64,000 nt of DNA. Source: Bufo bufo (taxonomy: Eukaryota; Chordata; Amphibia; Anura; Bufonidae). A program made the translations under genes and the position numbers. Location: positions 139,595,468 to 139,659,467 of the forward strand of contig NC_053390.1 of the NCBI RefSeq assembly GCF_905171765.1. Direction: 5' to 3'. Below the pieces are notes generated by a model. That model was not told the origin of the DNA, searched no databases, and saw only the letters and a list, made by a program, of their open reading frames with translations. Shown here piece after piece: positions 22,563 through 34,300 of the stretch. How positions within the stretch are numbered: the stretch's first letter is position 1; the number at the start of each line of letters is the position of its first letter.

Positions 22563-23688
22563 CCCTAGCTCGTGGGGTACCACAGGGGTCAGTATTGGGC
22601 CCTGTTCTCTTCAATATATTTATTAATGATCTTGTAGAAGGCTTGCACAATTAAATATATTTTTTTGCAGATGACACTAAACCGTGTAAAGTAATTAACA
22701 TGGAAGAGGACAGTATAGTGCTACAGAGGGATCTGGATAGATTAGAGGCTTGGGCAGAGAAGTGGCAGATGAGGTTTAACACTGACAAATGTAAGATTAT
22801 GCACATGGGAAGGAATAATGCAAGTCACCAGTACATACTAAATAGTAAAACACTGGGTAACACTGACATGGAAAAGGACTTAGGAATTTTAGTGAACAGC
22901 AAACTTAACTGTAGAACCCAGTGTCAGGCAGCTGCTGCCAAGGCCAATAAGATTATGGGTTGCATCAATAGGGGCATAGATGCCCATGGTGAGAACATAG
23001 TCCTGCCACTTTACAAATCACTAGATGTGTCAGACCACACATGGAGTACCGTGTACAGTTCTGGGCTCCTGTGAACAAGGCAGACATAGCAGAGCTGGAG
23101 AGGGTTCAGAGGAGGGCAACTAAAGTAATAACTGGAGTGGGTGAACTACAGTACCCTGAAAGATTATCAACATTAGGGTTATTCAGTTTAGAAAAAAGAG
23201 GACTGAGGTGAGATCTAATAACTATGTATAAGTAGATCAGGGGTCAGTACAGAGATCTCTCTCATTATTTGTTGATCCCGAGGACTGTGACGAGGGGACA
23301 TCCTCTGCGTTTGGAGGAAAGAAGGTTTGTACACAAACATAGAAAATGATTCTTTACGGTAAGAGCAGTGAGACTATGGAACTCTCTGCCTGAGGAGGTG
23401 GTGATGGTGAGTACAAAAAAAGGAATTCAAAAGGGGCCTGGATGTATATCTGGAGTGTAATAATATTACAGGCTATAGCTACTAGAGAGGGGTCGTTGAT
23501 CCAGGGAGTTTTTTTGATTGCCTGACTGGAGTCTGGAAATAATTTTTCCCCTAAAATGTGAAAAATTGGCTTCTCCCTCAAAGGTTTTTTTTTTTTGCCT
23601 TCCTTTGGATCAACTTGCAGGATAATAGGCTGAACTGGATGGACATATGTCTTTTTACAGCCTAACAAGCTATGTTACTGTGTTACCA
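22563..23688 (+). mobile_element. CR1-type LINE, 5'-truncated
   Basis: The copy starts inside the reverse-transcriptase domain: frames read GVPQGSVLGP-like sequence near 22570, then FADDTK (the catalytic YADD-type motif, near 22667), then an intact stretch 22700-23074 with LQRDLDRLEAWAEKWQMRFN and [20 protein letters not shown]. It shifts frame near 23020-23030 and continues as [20 protein letters not shown] and a C-terminal tail with stops. The 3' end GGATAATAGGCTGAACTGGA leads into a CTATGTTACTGTGTTAC tail. It is clearly the same family as the minus-strand copy at 49765-51128. Both are dead copies. Confidence 0.88.
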
Positions 23689-24339
23689 TGGAGGAAGTCA
23701 CATGTTGCGAGCTGGCTTGGTGTGTGTATATAAGGTTTGTGATAGGCTGTCTACACACATATCCTTTGTTGCTGTCATGAGTAAATTGGGAGATTTATCA
23801 AAGTTGTAAAAAAGGATGATTATTGGCTTTAACCACCTCCGGACCGCCTAACGCAGGATCGCGTTCCGGAGGTGGCAGCGCTGCGCACAGTCACGCATAT
23901 ACGCGTCATCTCGCGAGACGCGAGACTTCCTGTGAACGCGCGCACACAGGCGCGCGCGCTCACAGGAACGGAAGGTAAGAGAGTTGATCTCCAGCCTGCC
24001 AGCGGCGATCGTTCGCTGGCAGGCTGGAGATGTGTTTTTTTTAACCCCTAACAGGTATATTAGACGCTGTTTTGATAACAGCGTCTAATATACCTGCTAC
24101 CTGGTCCTCTGGTGGTCCCCTTTGTTTGGATCGACCACCAGAAGACACAGGTAGCTCAGTAAAGTAGCACCAAGCACCACTACACTACACTCCCCCCCCC
24201 CCCCCCGTCACTTATTAACCCCTTATTAGCCCCTGATCACCCCTAATCACCCCTGATCACCCCTGATCACCCCATATAGACTCCCTGATCACCCCCCTGT
24301 CATTGATTACCCCTCTGTCATTGATCAACCCCCTGTAAA

Positions 24340-25105
24340 GCTCCATTCAGACGTCCGCATGATTTTTACGGATCCACTGATAGATGGATCGGATCCGCAA
24401 AACGCATCCGGACGTCTGAATGAAGCCTTACAGGGGCGTGATCAATGACTGTGGTGATCACCCCATATAGACTCCCTGATCACCCCCCTGTCATTGATTA
24501 CCCCCCTGTCATTGATTACCCCCCTGTAAAGCTCCATTCAGATGTCCGCATGGTTTTTACGGATGCACTGATACATGGATCGGATCCGCAAAACGCATCC
24601 GGTCGTCTGAATGAAGCCTTACAGGGGCATGATCAATGACTGTGGTGATCACCCCCCTGTCATTGATTACCCCCCTGTAAAGCTCCATTCAGATGTCCGC
24701 ATGATTTTTACGGATGCACTGATAGATGGATCGGATCCGCAAAACGCATCCGGACGTCTGAATGAAGCCTTACAGGGGCATGATCAATGACTGTGGTGAT
24801 CACCCCATATAGACTCCCTGATCACCCCCCTGTCATTGATTACCCCCCTGTCATTGATTACCCCCCTGTAAAGCTCCATTCAGATGTCCGCATGATTTTT
24901 ACGGATGCACTGATAGATGGATCGGATCCGCAAAACGCATCCGGACGTCTGAATGAAGCCTTACACGGGCGTGATCAATGACTGTGGTTATCACCCCATA
25001 TAGACTCCCTGATCACCCCCCTGTCATTGATCACCCCCCTGTCATTGATCACCCCCCTGTCATTGATCACCCCCCTGTCATTGATCACCCCTCTGTAAGG
25101 CTCCA
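24340..25105. repeat. 191 bp tandem array built on a GTCCG/CGGAC hairpin
   Basis: GTCCGCATG recurs at about 24353, 24544, 24694 and 24886 (steps 191, 150, 192). Each unit has a hairpin (ATTCAGACGTCCG...CGGACGTCTGAAT) around a GATCGGATCC core, followed by GATCACCCCATATAGACTCC and CCTGTCATTGATTACCC subrepeats. One unit lacks 41 bp. The last unit carries five CCTGTCATTGATCACCC subrepeats. Repeated 64-codon frames at 24445 and 24787 are by-products. Confidence 0.85.
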
Positions 25106-27850
25106 TTCAGATATTTTTTTGGCCCAAGTTAGCGGAATTTATTTTTTTTTTTCTTACAAAGTCTCATATTCCACTAACTTGTGTCAAAAAATAAAATCTC
25201 ACATGAACTCACCATACCCCTCACGGAATCCAAATGCGTAAAATTTTTTAGACATTTATATTCCAGACTTCTTCTCACGCTTTAGGGCCCCTAGAATGCC
25301 AGGGCAGTATAAATACCCCACATGTGACCCCATTTCGGAAAGAAGACACCCCCAGGTATTCCGTGAGGGGCATATTGAGTCCATGAAAGATTGAAATTTT
25401 TGTCCCAAGTTAGCGGAACGGGAGACTTTGTGAGAAAAAAATTAAAAATATCAATTTCCGCTAACTTGTGCCAAAAAAAAAAAAATTCTATGAACTCGCC
25501 ATGCCCCTCATTGAATACCTTGGGGTGTCTTCTTTCCAAAATGGGGTCACATGTGGGGTATTTATACTGCCCTGGCATTCTAGGGGCCCCAAAGCGTGAG
25601 AAGAAGTCTGGTATCCAAATGTCTAAAAATGCCCTCCTAAAAGGAATTTGGGCCCCTTTGCGCATCTAGGCTGCAAAAAAGTGTCACACATCTGGTATCG
25701 CCGTACTCAGGAGAAGTTGGGGAATGTGTTTTGGGGTGTCATTTTAAATATACCCATGCTGGGTGAGAGAAATATCTTGGTCAAATGCCAACTTTGTATA
25801 AAAAAATGGGAAAAGTTGTCTTTTGCCAAGATATTTCTCTCACCCAGCATGGGTATATGTAAAATGACACCCCAAAACACATTCCCCAACTTCTCCTGAA
25901 TACGGCGATACCACATGTGTGACACTTTTTTGCAGCCTAGGTGGGCAAAGGGGCCCATATTCCAAAGAGCACCTTTAGGATTTCACAGGTCATTTACCTA
26001 CTTACCACACATTAGGGCCCCTGGAAAATGCCAGGGCAGTATAACTACCCCACAAGTGACCCCATTTTGGAAAGAAGACACCCCAAGGTATTCCGTGAGG
26101 GGCATGGCGAGTTCCTAGAATTTTTTATTTTTTGTCACAAGTTAGTGGAAAATGCTTATTTTTTTTTATTTTTTTTTCATACAAAGTCTCATATTCCACT
26201 AACTTGTGACAAAAAATAAAAACTTCCATGAACTCACTATGCCCATCAGCGAATACCTTGGGGTCTCTTCTTTCCAAAATGGGGTCACTTGTGGGGTAGT
26301 TATACTGCCCTGGCATTCTAGGGGCCCAAATGTGTGGTAAGGAGTTTGAAATCAAATTCTGTAAAAAATGACCTGTGAAATCCGAAAGGTGCTCTTTTGA
26401 ATATGGGCCCATTTGCCCACCTCGGCTGCAAAAAAGTGTCACACATCTGGTATCTCCGTAATCGGGAGAAGTTGGGGAATGTGTTTTGGGGTGTCATTTT
26501 ACATATACCCATGCTGGGTGAGAGAAATATCTTGGCAAAAGACAACTTTTCCCATTTTTTTATACAAAGTTGGCATTTGACCAAGATATTTATCTCACCC
26601 AGCATGGGTATATGTAAAAAGACACCCCAAAACACATTCCTCAACTTCTCCTGAATACAGAGATACCAGATGTGTGACACTTTTTTGCAGCCTAGGTGGG
26701 CAAAGGGGCCCACATTCCAAAGAGCACCTTTCGGATTTCACAGGTCATTTACCTACTTACCACACATTTGGGCCCCTAGAATGCCAGGGCAGTATAACTA
26801 CCCCACAAGTGACCCCATTTTGGAAAGAAGAGACCCCAAGGTATTCGCTGATGGGCATAGTGAGTTCATGGAAGTTTTTATTTTTTGTCACAAGTTTGTG
26901 GAATATGAGACTTTGTATGAAAAAAAAATAAAAAAAAAAATCATCATTTTCCACTAACTTGTGACAAAAAAATAAAAAATTCTAGGAACTCGCCATGCCC
27001 CTCACGGAATACCTTGGGGTGTCTTCTTTCCAAAATGGGGTCACTTGTGGGGTAGTTATACTGCCCTGGTATTCTAGGGGCCCAAATGTGTGGTAAGGAG
27101 TTTGAAATCAAATTCAGGAAAAAATGAGGAGTGAAATCCGAAAGGTGCTCTTTGGAATATGGGCCCCTTTGCCCACCTAGGCTGCAAAAAAGTGTCACAC
27201 ATCTGGTATCCCCGTACTCAGGAGAAGTTGAGGAATGTGTTTTGGGGTGTCTTTTTACATATACCCATGCTGGGTGAGATAAATATCTTGGTCAATTGAC
27301 AACTTTGTATAAAAAAATGGGAAAAGTTGTCTTTTGCCAAGATATTTCTCTCACCCAGCATGGGTATATATAAAATGACACCCCAAAACACATTCCCCAC
27401 CTTCTCCTGAGTACGGAGATACCAGATGTGTGACACTTTTTTGCAGCCTAGGTGGGCAAAGGGGCCCATATTCCAAAGAGCACCTTTCGGATTTCACAGG
27501 TCATTTTTTACAGAATTTGATTTCAAACTCCTTACCACACATTTGGGCCCCTAGAATGCCAGGGCAGTATAACTACCCCACAAGTGACCCCATTTTGGAA
27601 AGAAGAGACCCCAAGGTATTCGCTGATGGGCATAGTGAGTTCATAGAACTTTTTATTTTTTGTCACAAGTTAGTGGAATATGAGACTTTGTAAGAAAAAA
27701 AAAAAAAAAAAAAAAATCATCATTTTCCGCTAACTTGTGACAAAAAATAAAAAGTTCTATGAACTCACTATGCCCATCAGCGAATACCTTAGGGTGTGTA
27801 CCTTCAGAAATGGGGTCATTTGTGGGGTGTTTGTACTGTCTGGGCATTGT
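25106..27850. repeat. 756 bp tandem array of palindromic units
   Basis: GGCTGCAAAAAAGTGTCACA occurs at 25669, 26425 and 27181, and its complement (TGTGACACTTTTTTGCAGCC) at about 25917, 26672 and 27429, steps of 755-757 bp. Each period contains a palindrome of about 265 bp with AAGATATTTCTCTCACCCAG arms, and a second palindrome with CACAAGTTAGTGGAA arms around A/T runs. Because the units are palindromic the same frames of about 83 codons appear on both strands; they are not genes. Confidence 0.85.
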
Positions 27851-28318
27851 AGAACCTCAGGAAACATGACAGGTGCTCAGAAAGTCAGAGCTGCTTCAAA
27901 AAGCGGAAATTCACATTTTTGTACCATAGTTTGTAAACGCTATAACTTTTACCCAAACCATTTTTTTTTTTACCCAAAATTTTTTTTTTTATCAAAGACA
28001 TGTAGAACTATAAATTTATATCAAAATTTCTATATGGATGTCGTTTTTTTTGCAAAATTTTACAACTGAAAGTGAAAAATGTCATTTTTTTGCAAAAAAA
28101 TCGTTAAATTTCGATTAATAACAAAAAAAGTAAAAATGTCAGCAGCAATGAAATACCACCAAATGAAAGCTCTATTAGTGAGAAGAAAAGGAGGTAAAAT
28201 TTATTTGGGTGGTAAGTTGCATGACCGAGCAATAAATGGTGAAAGTAGTGTAGGTCAGAAGTGTAAAAAGTGGCCTGGTCTTTCAGGGTGTTTAAGCACT
28301 GGGGGCTGAGGTGGTTAA

Positions 28319-29060
28319 TCATCCTTTAAAGCCCCAGTATTTCTTAAACTGCACAGTTTGTAAACTGTTCATGTGCCGCTGTGGTGAAAGTGTATCATGC
28401 ATGGACAAATAGCACCACTGCATATAGGTGACATGGGAACTGCAGCGCACCTGTTGCGATTGATGTAAGAGGAGAACATCAGCTATGAAGGTGCACAAGG
28501 GCAGACCGTCATGCTACAGTGGAGCAGCTCACTGCCAAAATGAACTAGGGGGCTACAAGATGTGTGTCTAAAACAATAGCTCTATTGCTCCAAAGCCAAT
28601 AGATGGTCACTGCACCTCTGCTAACAACGTTGCATTGGTAGAAAAGGCTTAAATTTTCACTGCAGTATCAGAATTGTATATCTGCAATTGGCAAAGGAAT
28701 GCCATCTCTGAGTCATCCATCTGCTTCATCGAACAGATGGACATTGGCATGTCAGAGAAACAATAAAGAGCAAACATTGCTAGAAGAACACAAGCTGGTG
28801 ATGGCAGCTTTATGGTCTGAGAATATTTTTGTGGCATTCTCTGGGCCCACTCATCCATGTGGAAGGCACTCTCAACAAATTTGTGTATGAATCCTTCCTT
28901 GCAAATCAAATATACCCATACATGCTGATTGTGTTTCCTAGGGTGGACAAGATCTTCCAGCAAGAGTATGCAACATGTCACATGGCAAGAAATGTCTGAC
29001 ATTGGTTGGAAGAGCATGACTAAGACTTCCAAGTACTGCCTGGCTCCAAGACTTGAGCAT
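28319..29060 (+). pseudogene. Tc1/mariner transposase debris
   Basis: Broken frames retain family-like pieces: HRTDGHWHV near 28735, SGPTHPCGRHSQQICV near 28843-28890, and near 28955-29010 a QQE-type segment at the place of the QQDN motif, followed by TCHMARNV-like codons and a stop. Several stops and frame changes are present. It belongs to the transposon that begins at 22214. Confidence 0.6.
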
Positions 29061-30508
29061 CTATAGGATCACCTTGATCACTGTGTTTTCTTTATGGATC
29101 CTCCCCCAGGCTCTCTCCAGCAGCTGTTTTATGCATTGCAGTCAGCAGTGCTCTAGATACCTGTGAAAACCTACCAGGACTTTAAAGAGTCACCTTCCTG
29201 CCCCTTTAGTTGCTGTCTGTGCTGCACGCAATGATTACTCTGGATATTAAATGCTGATAATTATAATACTGTGACCAGAATGTGTAAATTGTGCATCAGG
29301 AGACTGTGTAGTTCATAGGGTGAACTAAGTGGCGTGGAATATAAGAGTGGGGGAAATGAAAGAAGAATAATACACACAATACATGCAGAATAATATGTAC
29401 ACCTCCCAGGTCCTCATATAGCAGAGCCCTGGTCCACATTTTAGTATGGGTATCCATTGGTTTTTCTTAGACACCTCAGTGAAATCTCAGTGTTACATCA
29501 ATGGTTGTTGAACCACTGTGCCAACCGACCGGTTTGACTTTGGGCTAGATCTAAGGGAATTATCATGGCAGTCCCCTAGTAATCACCCTTTAACCCCTAT
29601 ACAGGGATCTGGACTATGCTACAGGGGAGCCATCAGGCCACTACCTCTTGAAATACACCAGTGTATTACACCGAGGGACCAGGCAAACAAACAGATCACA
29701 GGGCTGGCGGAGTTCATCCGTCAAACAATCCAAAGGTAAGGGCAAGTGGCACAGGATCAGTGGGGTGAACAGACACAGGTCAGGACAAGCGACAGTCAGG
29801 ATTCATGCAAAAGTTGGCACACTGGTGAAAAAAATGATTACAACTGCAGCGTCCCACTAGTGAACGTGGGCACTGTCAAGTTGTTGTTTTGTATACTGCA
29901 TATATTTGCTTCTTAAATCTCTGTTAACAGGCTGTTAGGTGCAGTACATCACATCCACCACTAGATGGGGATAGCACTAGGATATATATACCTCAGTTCA
30001 GGCCTAGTTAGTCAGTGGAGTGGAGAAGAAGTTAGTAGAGAGTAGATGGAGTAGCAGGGGGAAAGAGAGGCCCCCCCTACCCTCAGCTCTCTCTCTGTGG
30101 CCCCATGGTCCAGAGGAGCCAAGTGATCTTTTCCCAAGTTTTAGGCCAAGAAGCAAGCCTAAGGTGAGAACTCCTTCTGCAGTCTATCCCTCTGGGAGGA
30201 CAAGTGAAAATTGTGTTTTGACTACAGAAAAGACAAAAGAAGATAACAGCCATTTTATCAGGCCAGGCTTATGGGCTTCTTTGAACTCGGTGTAGGACAA
30301 TCTAGCTACAGGCAGCCTCACCGGTATATAGAAGACAGAAAGGCCAATCTGTTATGTCACTTAAGTGGAAGGAAGGATCAGAAACCACAGTTATTGGGAT
30401 TAGAATAAGGCAAGGAGCTAGATACCAACCAGTTGGACTCTCACTAACATAACTGAACTTTAATCTGAAGTTTTTTTTCTACAAAAAGCCTGTTATCTGG
30501 GATTACAG
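29061..30508. other. No recognised gene; possible LTR-like sequence at the right
   Basis: From about 29870, a GATATATATACCTCAGTTCA box is followed by GTCAGTGGAGTGGAGAAGAA and G/A-rich repeats, which looks like a retroelement promoter/leader. Sequence just beyond the giant hAT (47572-47745) may be its continuation, since the hAT inserted here. No coding motif supports it. Confidence 0.35.
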
Positions 30509-30516
30509 TTTATTAC
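30509..30516. repeat. Target duplication, left copy
   Basis: TTTATTAC. The identical 8-mer is at 47564-47571. It fits the hAT target preference nTnnnnAn. Confidence 0.93.
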
Positions 30517-30520
30517 TAGG

Positions 30521-30640
30521 GATGAGCGAACCCGAACTGTATAGTTCGGGTTCGTACCGAATTTTGGGGTGTCCGTGACACGGACCCGAACCCGAATATT
30601 TTCGTAAAAGTCCGGGTTCGGGTTCGGTGTTCGGCGCTTT
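30521..30640. promoter_or_regulatory. Left subterminal CGAAC/GTTCG cluster
   Basis: About eight CGAAC or GTTCG motifs lie within 120 bp of the left end, many as CCCGAAC and in both orientations. Subterminal repeats of this kind bind transposase in Ac and other hAT elements, so the same role is inferred here. Confidence 0.6.
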
Positions 30641-31010
30641 CTTGGCGCTTTTTGAAAGGCTGCAAAGCAGCCAATCAACAAGCGTCATACTACTTTCCCC
30701 TACTATTGGCATGGCTGTGATTGGCCAGTGCAGCATGTGACCCAGCCTCTATATAAGCTTGGGTCACGTTGCGCTGAACGTCACTCTGCTGATTGAAGCA
30801 TAGAGAGAGGTTGCAGCTGCGACGTTAGGGCGAGATTAGGCAGATTAACTCCTCCAAAAGACTTCATTCTGTGATCGATCTGCAGCTGTGGATCATTGAA
30901 GTGCTAATATTGACTTGCTCACTTTTTTGAGGCTGCCCAGAGCGTTTTTAGATCACTTTTTTTCTGGGGTGATCGGCGGCCATTTTGTGACTTGTGGTGC
31001 GCCAGCACAA

Positions 31011-31318
31011 GCTATCACCAAGTGTATTTAACCATCAATAGTGTGGTTATTTTGTGCTATATCCTACATCAGCTGCAGGCTGAGCCTGTGTCACCGAAGT
31101 GCATTTAACCATCAACAGTCTGGTTATTTTTTGGCCATATACTACATCAGCTGCAGGCTGAGCCTGTGTCACCAAAGTGCTTTTAACCATCAACAGTCTG
31201 ATTATTTTTTGGCCATATACTACATCTGGTGCAGGCTGAGCCTGTGTCACCCAAGTGCATTTAACCATCAACAGTGTGGTTATTTTTTGGCCATATACTA
31301 CATCAGGGGCAAGTTGAG
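31011..31318 (+). repeat. 78 bp tandem repeat, 4 copies
   Basis: AACCATCAACAGTCTGGTTA (or AATAGTGTGG) recurs at 31031, 31108, 31186 and 31264, steps 77-78 bp, with CTGCAGGCTGAGCCTGTGTC in each unit. Since 78 is divisible by three, a 98-codon frame results (31041-31337), which is not a gene. It is part of the hAT leader. Confidence 0.9.
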
Positions 31319-34300
31319 CCTGTCACCCAGCGCCTAAAAAATAGACCTGACATTTCTATTCAACCAAATCTGTACTGTTTTAGCTGGTCAAGTTATTTGT
31401 AGTGACCGTAAAAGCACACTTTTTGTTCTGGGTTGAAAAACTATTCCCAAATTTGCCATTCTCAAAATAACTAGTTTCTGGTATATGAGGCCTACTTGAA
31501 ATCTATCCCAAAAAGGATATCTTACATTGAAGGAGCTGATAGTGTCATTCAGAAAAACCTAAGACACACGCTACCGTGCAGATAGAAGTCTGATTCTGTG
31601 ATTAAACCTATACCTGTCACACAGCACAAAAAAACCAGGCCTCACATCTCTATTCAACCAAATCTGTACTGTTTTAGCTGGTCAAGTTATTTTTAGATTG
31701 CTATTTAGAATTAGTGACTTTTAAAAATACCTTTATTAGTGATAAAGTGGGTATAGGTATGTATATACCAACAGAGTGTGCTACAATTTCAAAAGGATTA
31801 AATATAAATTTCTTTTGACAGGGGAGTAGTGACCCCTAAACAGAACATATATTAGTGATACAAAATGTCGGTAGACTTAGACAGTTCGAGGATCATATCA
31901 AAAAAGATGAGACAGGGTCTGAGGAAAGGGCAGGGCAGACACAATGCTTACCCTAAAACAGCCCTAAAAGACTGCTCAGCCCAGGGTAACCTCCTGATGG
32001 TGGGGGTTCCCTGTCCCCGAACCTAAGACTAACAAATCCCTAGATTGACCCTAGCCAGGGAAAAATAGATGGTATGCAAAAACAGTAATGGGGATAAATC
32101 GGGAATGGAGGCTGGTTCAAAATAAATGTGGTCACCACCTGCCCATTTCCGAAAATCAAAAATACAGGTTATACAGACAGTATCAGAGTGGAAGGGGGTC
32201 CAGATACTGAGGAGATCACCATTCCACTCCAAAATACAATACGCACGTTTTCAAATATGCACATCTTATTACATCCACCCGAGGTGGATGTAATAAGATG
32301 TGCATATTTTAAAACGTGCGTATTGTATTTTGGAGTGGAATGGTGATCTCCTCAGTATCTGGACCCCCTTCCACTCTGATACTGTCTGTATAACCTGTAT
32401 TTTTGATTTTCGGAAATGGGCAGGTGGTGACCACATTTATTTTGAACCACCCTCCATTCCCGATTTATCCCCATTACTGTTTTTGCATACCATCTATTTT
32501 TCCCTGGCTAGGGTCAATCTAGGGATTTGTTAGTCTTAGGTTCGGGGACAGGGAACCCCCACCATCAGGAGGTTACCCTGGGCTGAGCAGTCTTTTAGGG
32601 CTGTTTTAGGGTAAGCATTGTGTCTGCCCTGCCCTTTCCTCAGACCCTGTCTCATCTTTTTTGATATGATCCTCGAACTGTCTAAGTCTACCGACATTTT
32701 GTATCACTAATATATGTTCTGTTTAGGGGTCACTACTCCCCTGTCAAAAGAAATTTATATTTAATCCTTTTGAAATTGTAGCACACTCTGTTGGTATATA
32801 CATACCTATACCCACTTTATCACTAATAAAGGTATTTTTAAAAGTCACTAATTCTAAATAGCAATCTATTTAAAACCCACGTGATAAAAAAATCTAACAA
32901 AAATCTAATTATAAGACAATTGGTTGAAATCAAGTTATTTTTAGTGACCGTAAAAGCACATTTTTTTTTCTGGGTTGAAAAACTATTCCCAAATTTGCCA
33001 TTCTCAAAATAACTAGTTTCAGGTATTTGAGGCCTACTTGAAATCTATCCCAAAAAGGATATCTTACATTGAAGGTGCTGATAGTGTCATTCAGAAAAAC
33101 CTAAGACACACGCTACCGTGCAGATAGAAGTCTGATTCTGTGATTAAACCTATACCTGGTACACAGCGCAAAAAAAAACAGGCCTCACATTTCTATTCAA
33201 CCAAATCTGTACTGTTTTAGTTGGTCAAGTTATTTGTAGTGACCGTAAAAGCACATATTTTTTTCTTGGTTGAAAAACTATTCCCAAATTTGCCATTCTC
33301 AAAATAACTAGTTTCTGGTATTTGAGGCCTACTTGAAATCTATCCCAAAAAGGATATCTTACATTGAAGGTGCTGATAGTGCCATTCAGAAAAACCTAAG
33401 ACACACGCTACCGTGCAGATAGAAGTCTGATTCTGTGATTAAACCTATATCTGTCACACAGCGCAAAAAAAAACAGGCCTCACATTTCTATTCAACCAAA
33501 TCTTAACTGTTTTAGCTGGTCAAGTTATTTGCAGTGACCGTAAAAGCACACTTTTTTTTCTGGGTTGAAAAACTATTCCCAAATTTGCCATTCTCAAAAT
33601 AACTAGTTTCTGGTATTTGAGGCCTACTTGAAATCTATCCCAAAAAGGATATCTTACATTGAAGGTGCTGAATAGTGTCATTCAGAAAAACCTAAGACAC
33701 ACGCTACCGTGCAGATAGAAGTCTGATTCTGTGATTAAACCTATACCTGTCACACAGCGCAAAAAAAAACAGGCCTCACATCTCTATTCAACCAAATCTG
33801 TACTGTTTTAGCTGGTCAAGTTATTTGTAGTGACCGTAAAAGCACATTTTTTTTTCTGTGTTGAAAAACTATTCCCAAATTTGCCATTCTCAAAATAACT
33901 AGTTTCTGGTATTTGAGGCCTACTTGAAATCTATCCCAAAAAGGATATCTTACATTGAAGGTGCTGATAGTGCCATTCAGAAAAACCTAAGACACACGCT
34001 ACCGTGCTGATAGAAGTCTGATTCTGTGATTAAACCTATACCTGTCACACAGCGCAAAAAAAAACAGGCCTCACATCTCTATTCAACCAAATCTGTACTG
34101 TTTTAGCTGGTCAAGTTATTTGTAGTGACCGTAAAAGCAATTTTTTTTTTCTGTGTTGAAAAACTATTCCCAAATTTGCCATTCTCAAAATAACTAGTTT
34201 CTGGTATTTGAGGCCTACTTGAAATCTATCCCAAAAAGGATATCTTACATTGAAGGTGCTGATAGTGTCATTCAGAAAAACCTAAGACACACGCTACCGT

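Larger units (their letters stand above)
23833..28314. mobile_element. 4.5 kb TTAA-flanked nonautonomous element
   Basis: TTAA lies at 23829-23832 and 28315-28318. The termini are CCACCTCCGGACCGCC at the left and CTGAGGTGG at the right, so the perfect inverted repeat is short (CCACCTC or CCACCTCNG). The left 300 bp contains hairpins (AGACGCGAG, GCGCGCG and a CTGCCAGCG / CGCTGGCAG pair). The rest is two tandem arrays plus an AT-rich tail with A/T runs (27950-28130). No transposase is left. TTAA and the presence of a piggyBac transposase in the window favour a piggyBac-type origin; Kolobok is the alternative. Confidence 0.65.
22214..29060 (+). mobile_element. Old Tc1/mariner transposon split by nested insertions
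   Basis: The pieces are 22214-22360 (ACAGTCACATTATTATGACC terminus and leader), 23689-23828 (leader, TGGAGGAAGTCACATGTTGC to GTAAAAAAGGATGATTATTG) and 28319-29060 (transposase debris). They are collinear parts of one Tc1/mariner-like element as I know the family from amphibian genomes. The interruptions are a foldback (22361-22524), a CR1 fragment (about 22563-23688) and a 4.5 kb TTAA-flanked element (23833-28314). The 3' terminal repeat was not found after 29060. The reconstruction rests on collinearity and memory of the family, so it needs an alignment. Confidence 0.6.

Noticed and set aside
25648..27700. Many 80-131 codon frames repeated on both strands
   Set aside because: They are the same palindromic 756 bp unit read in both directions; identical products on opposite strands are expected.
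31041..31337. 98-codon frame
   Set aside because: Created by the 78 bp (3 x 26) tandem repeat in the hAT leader.
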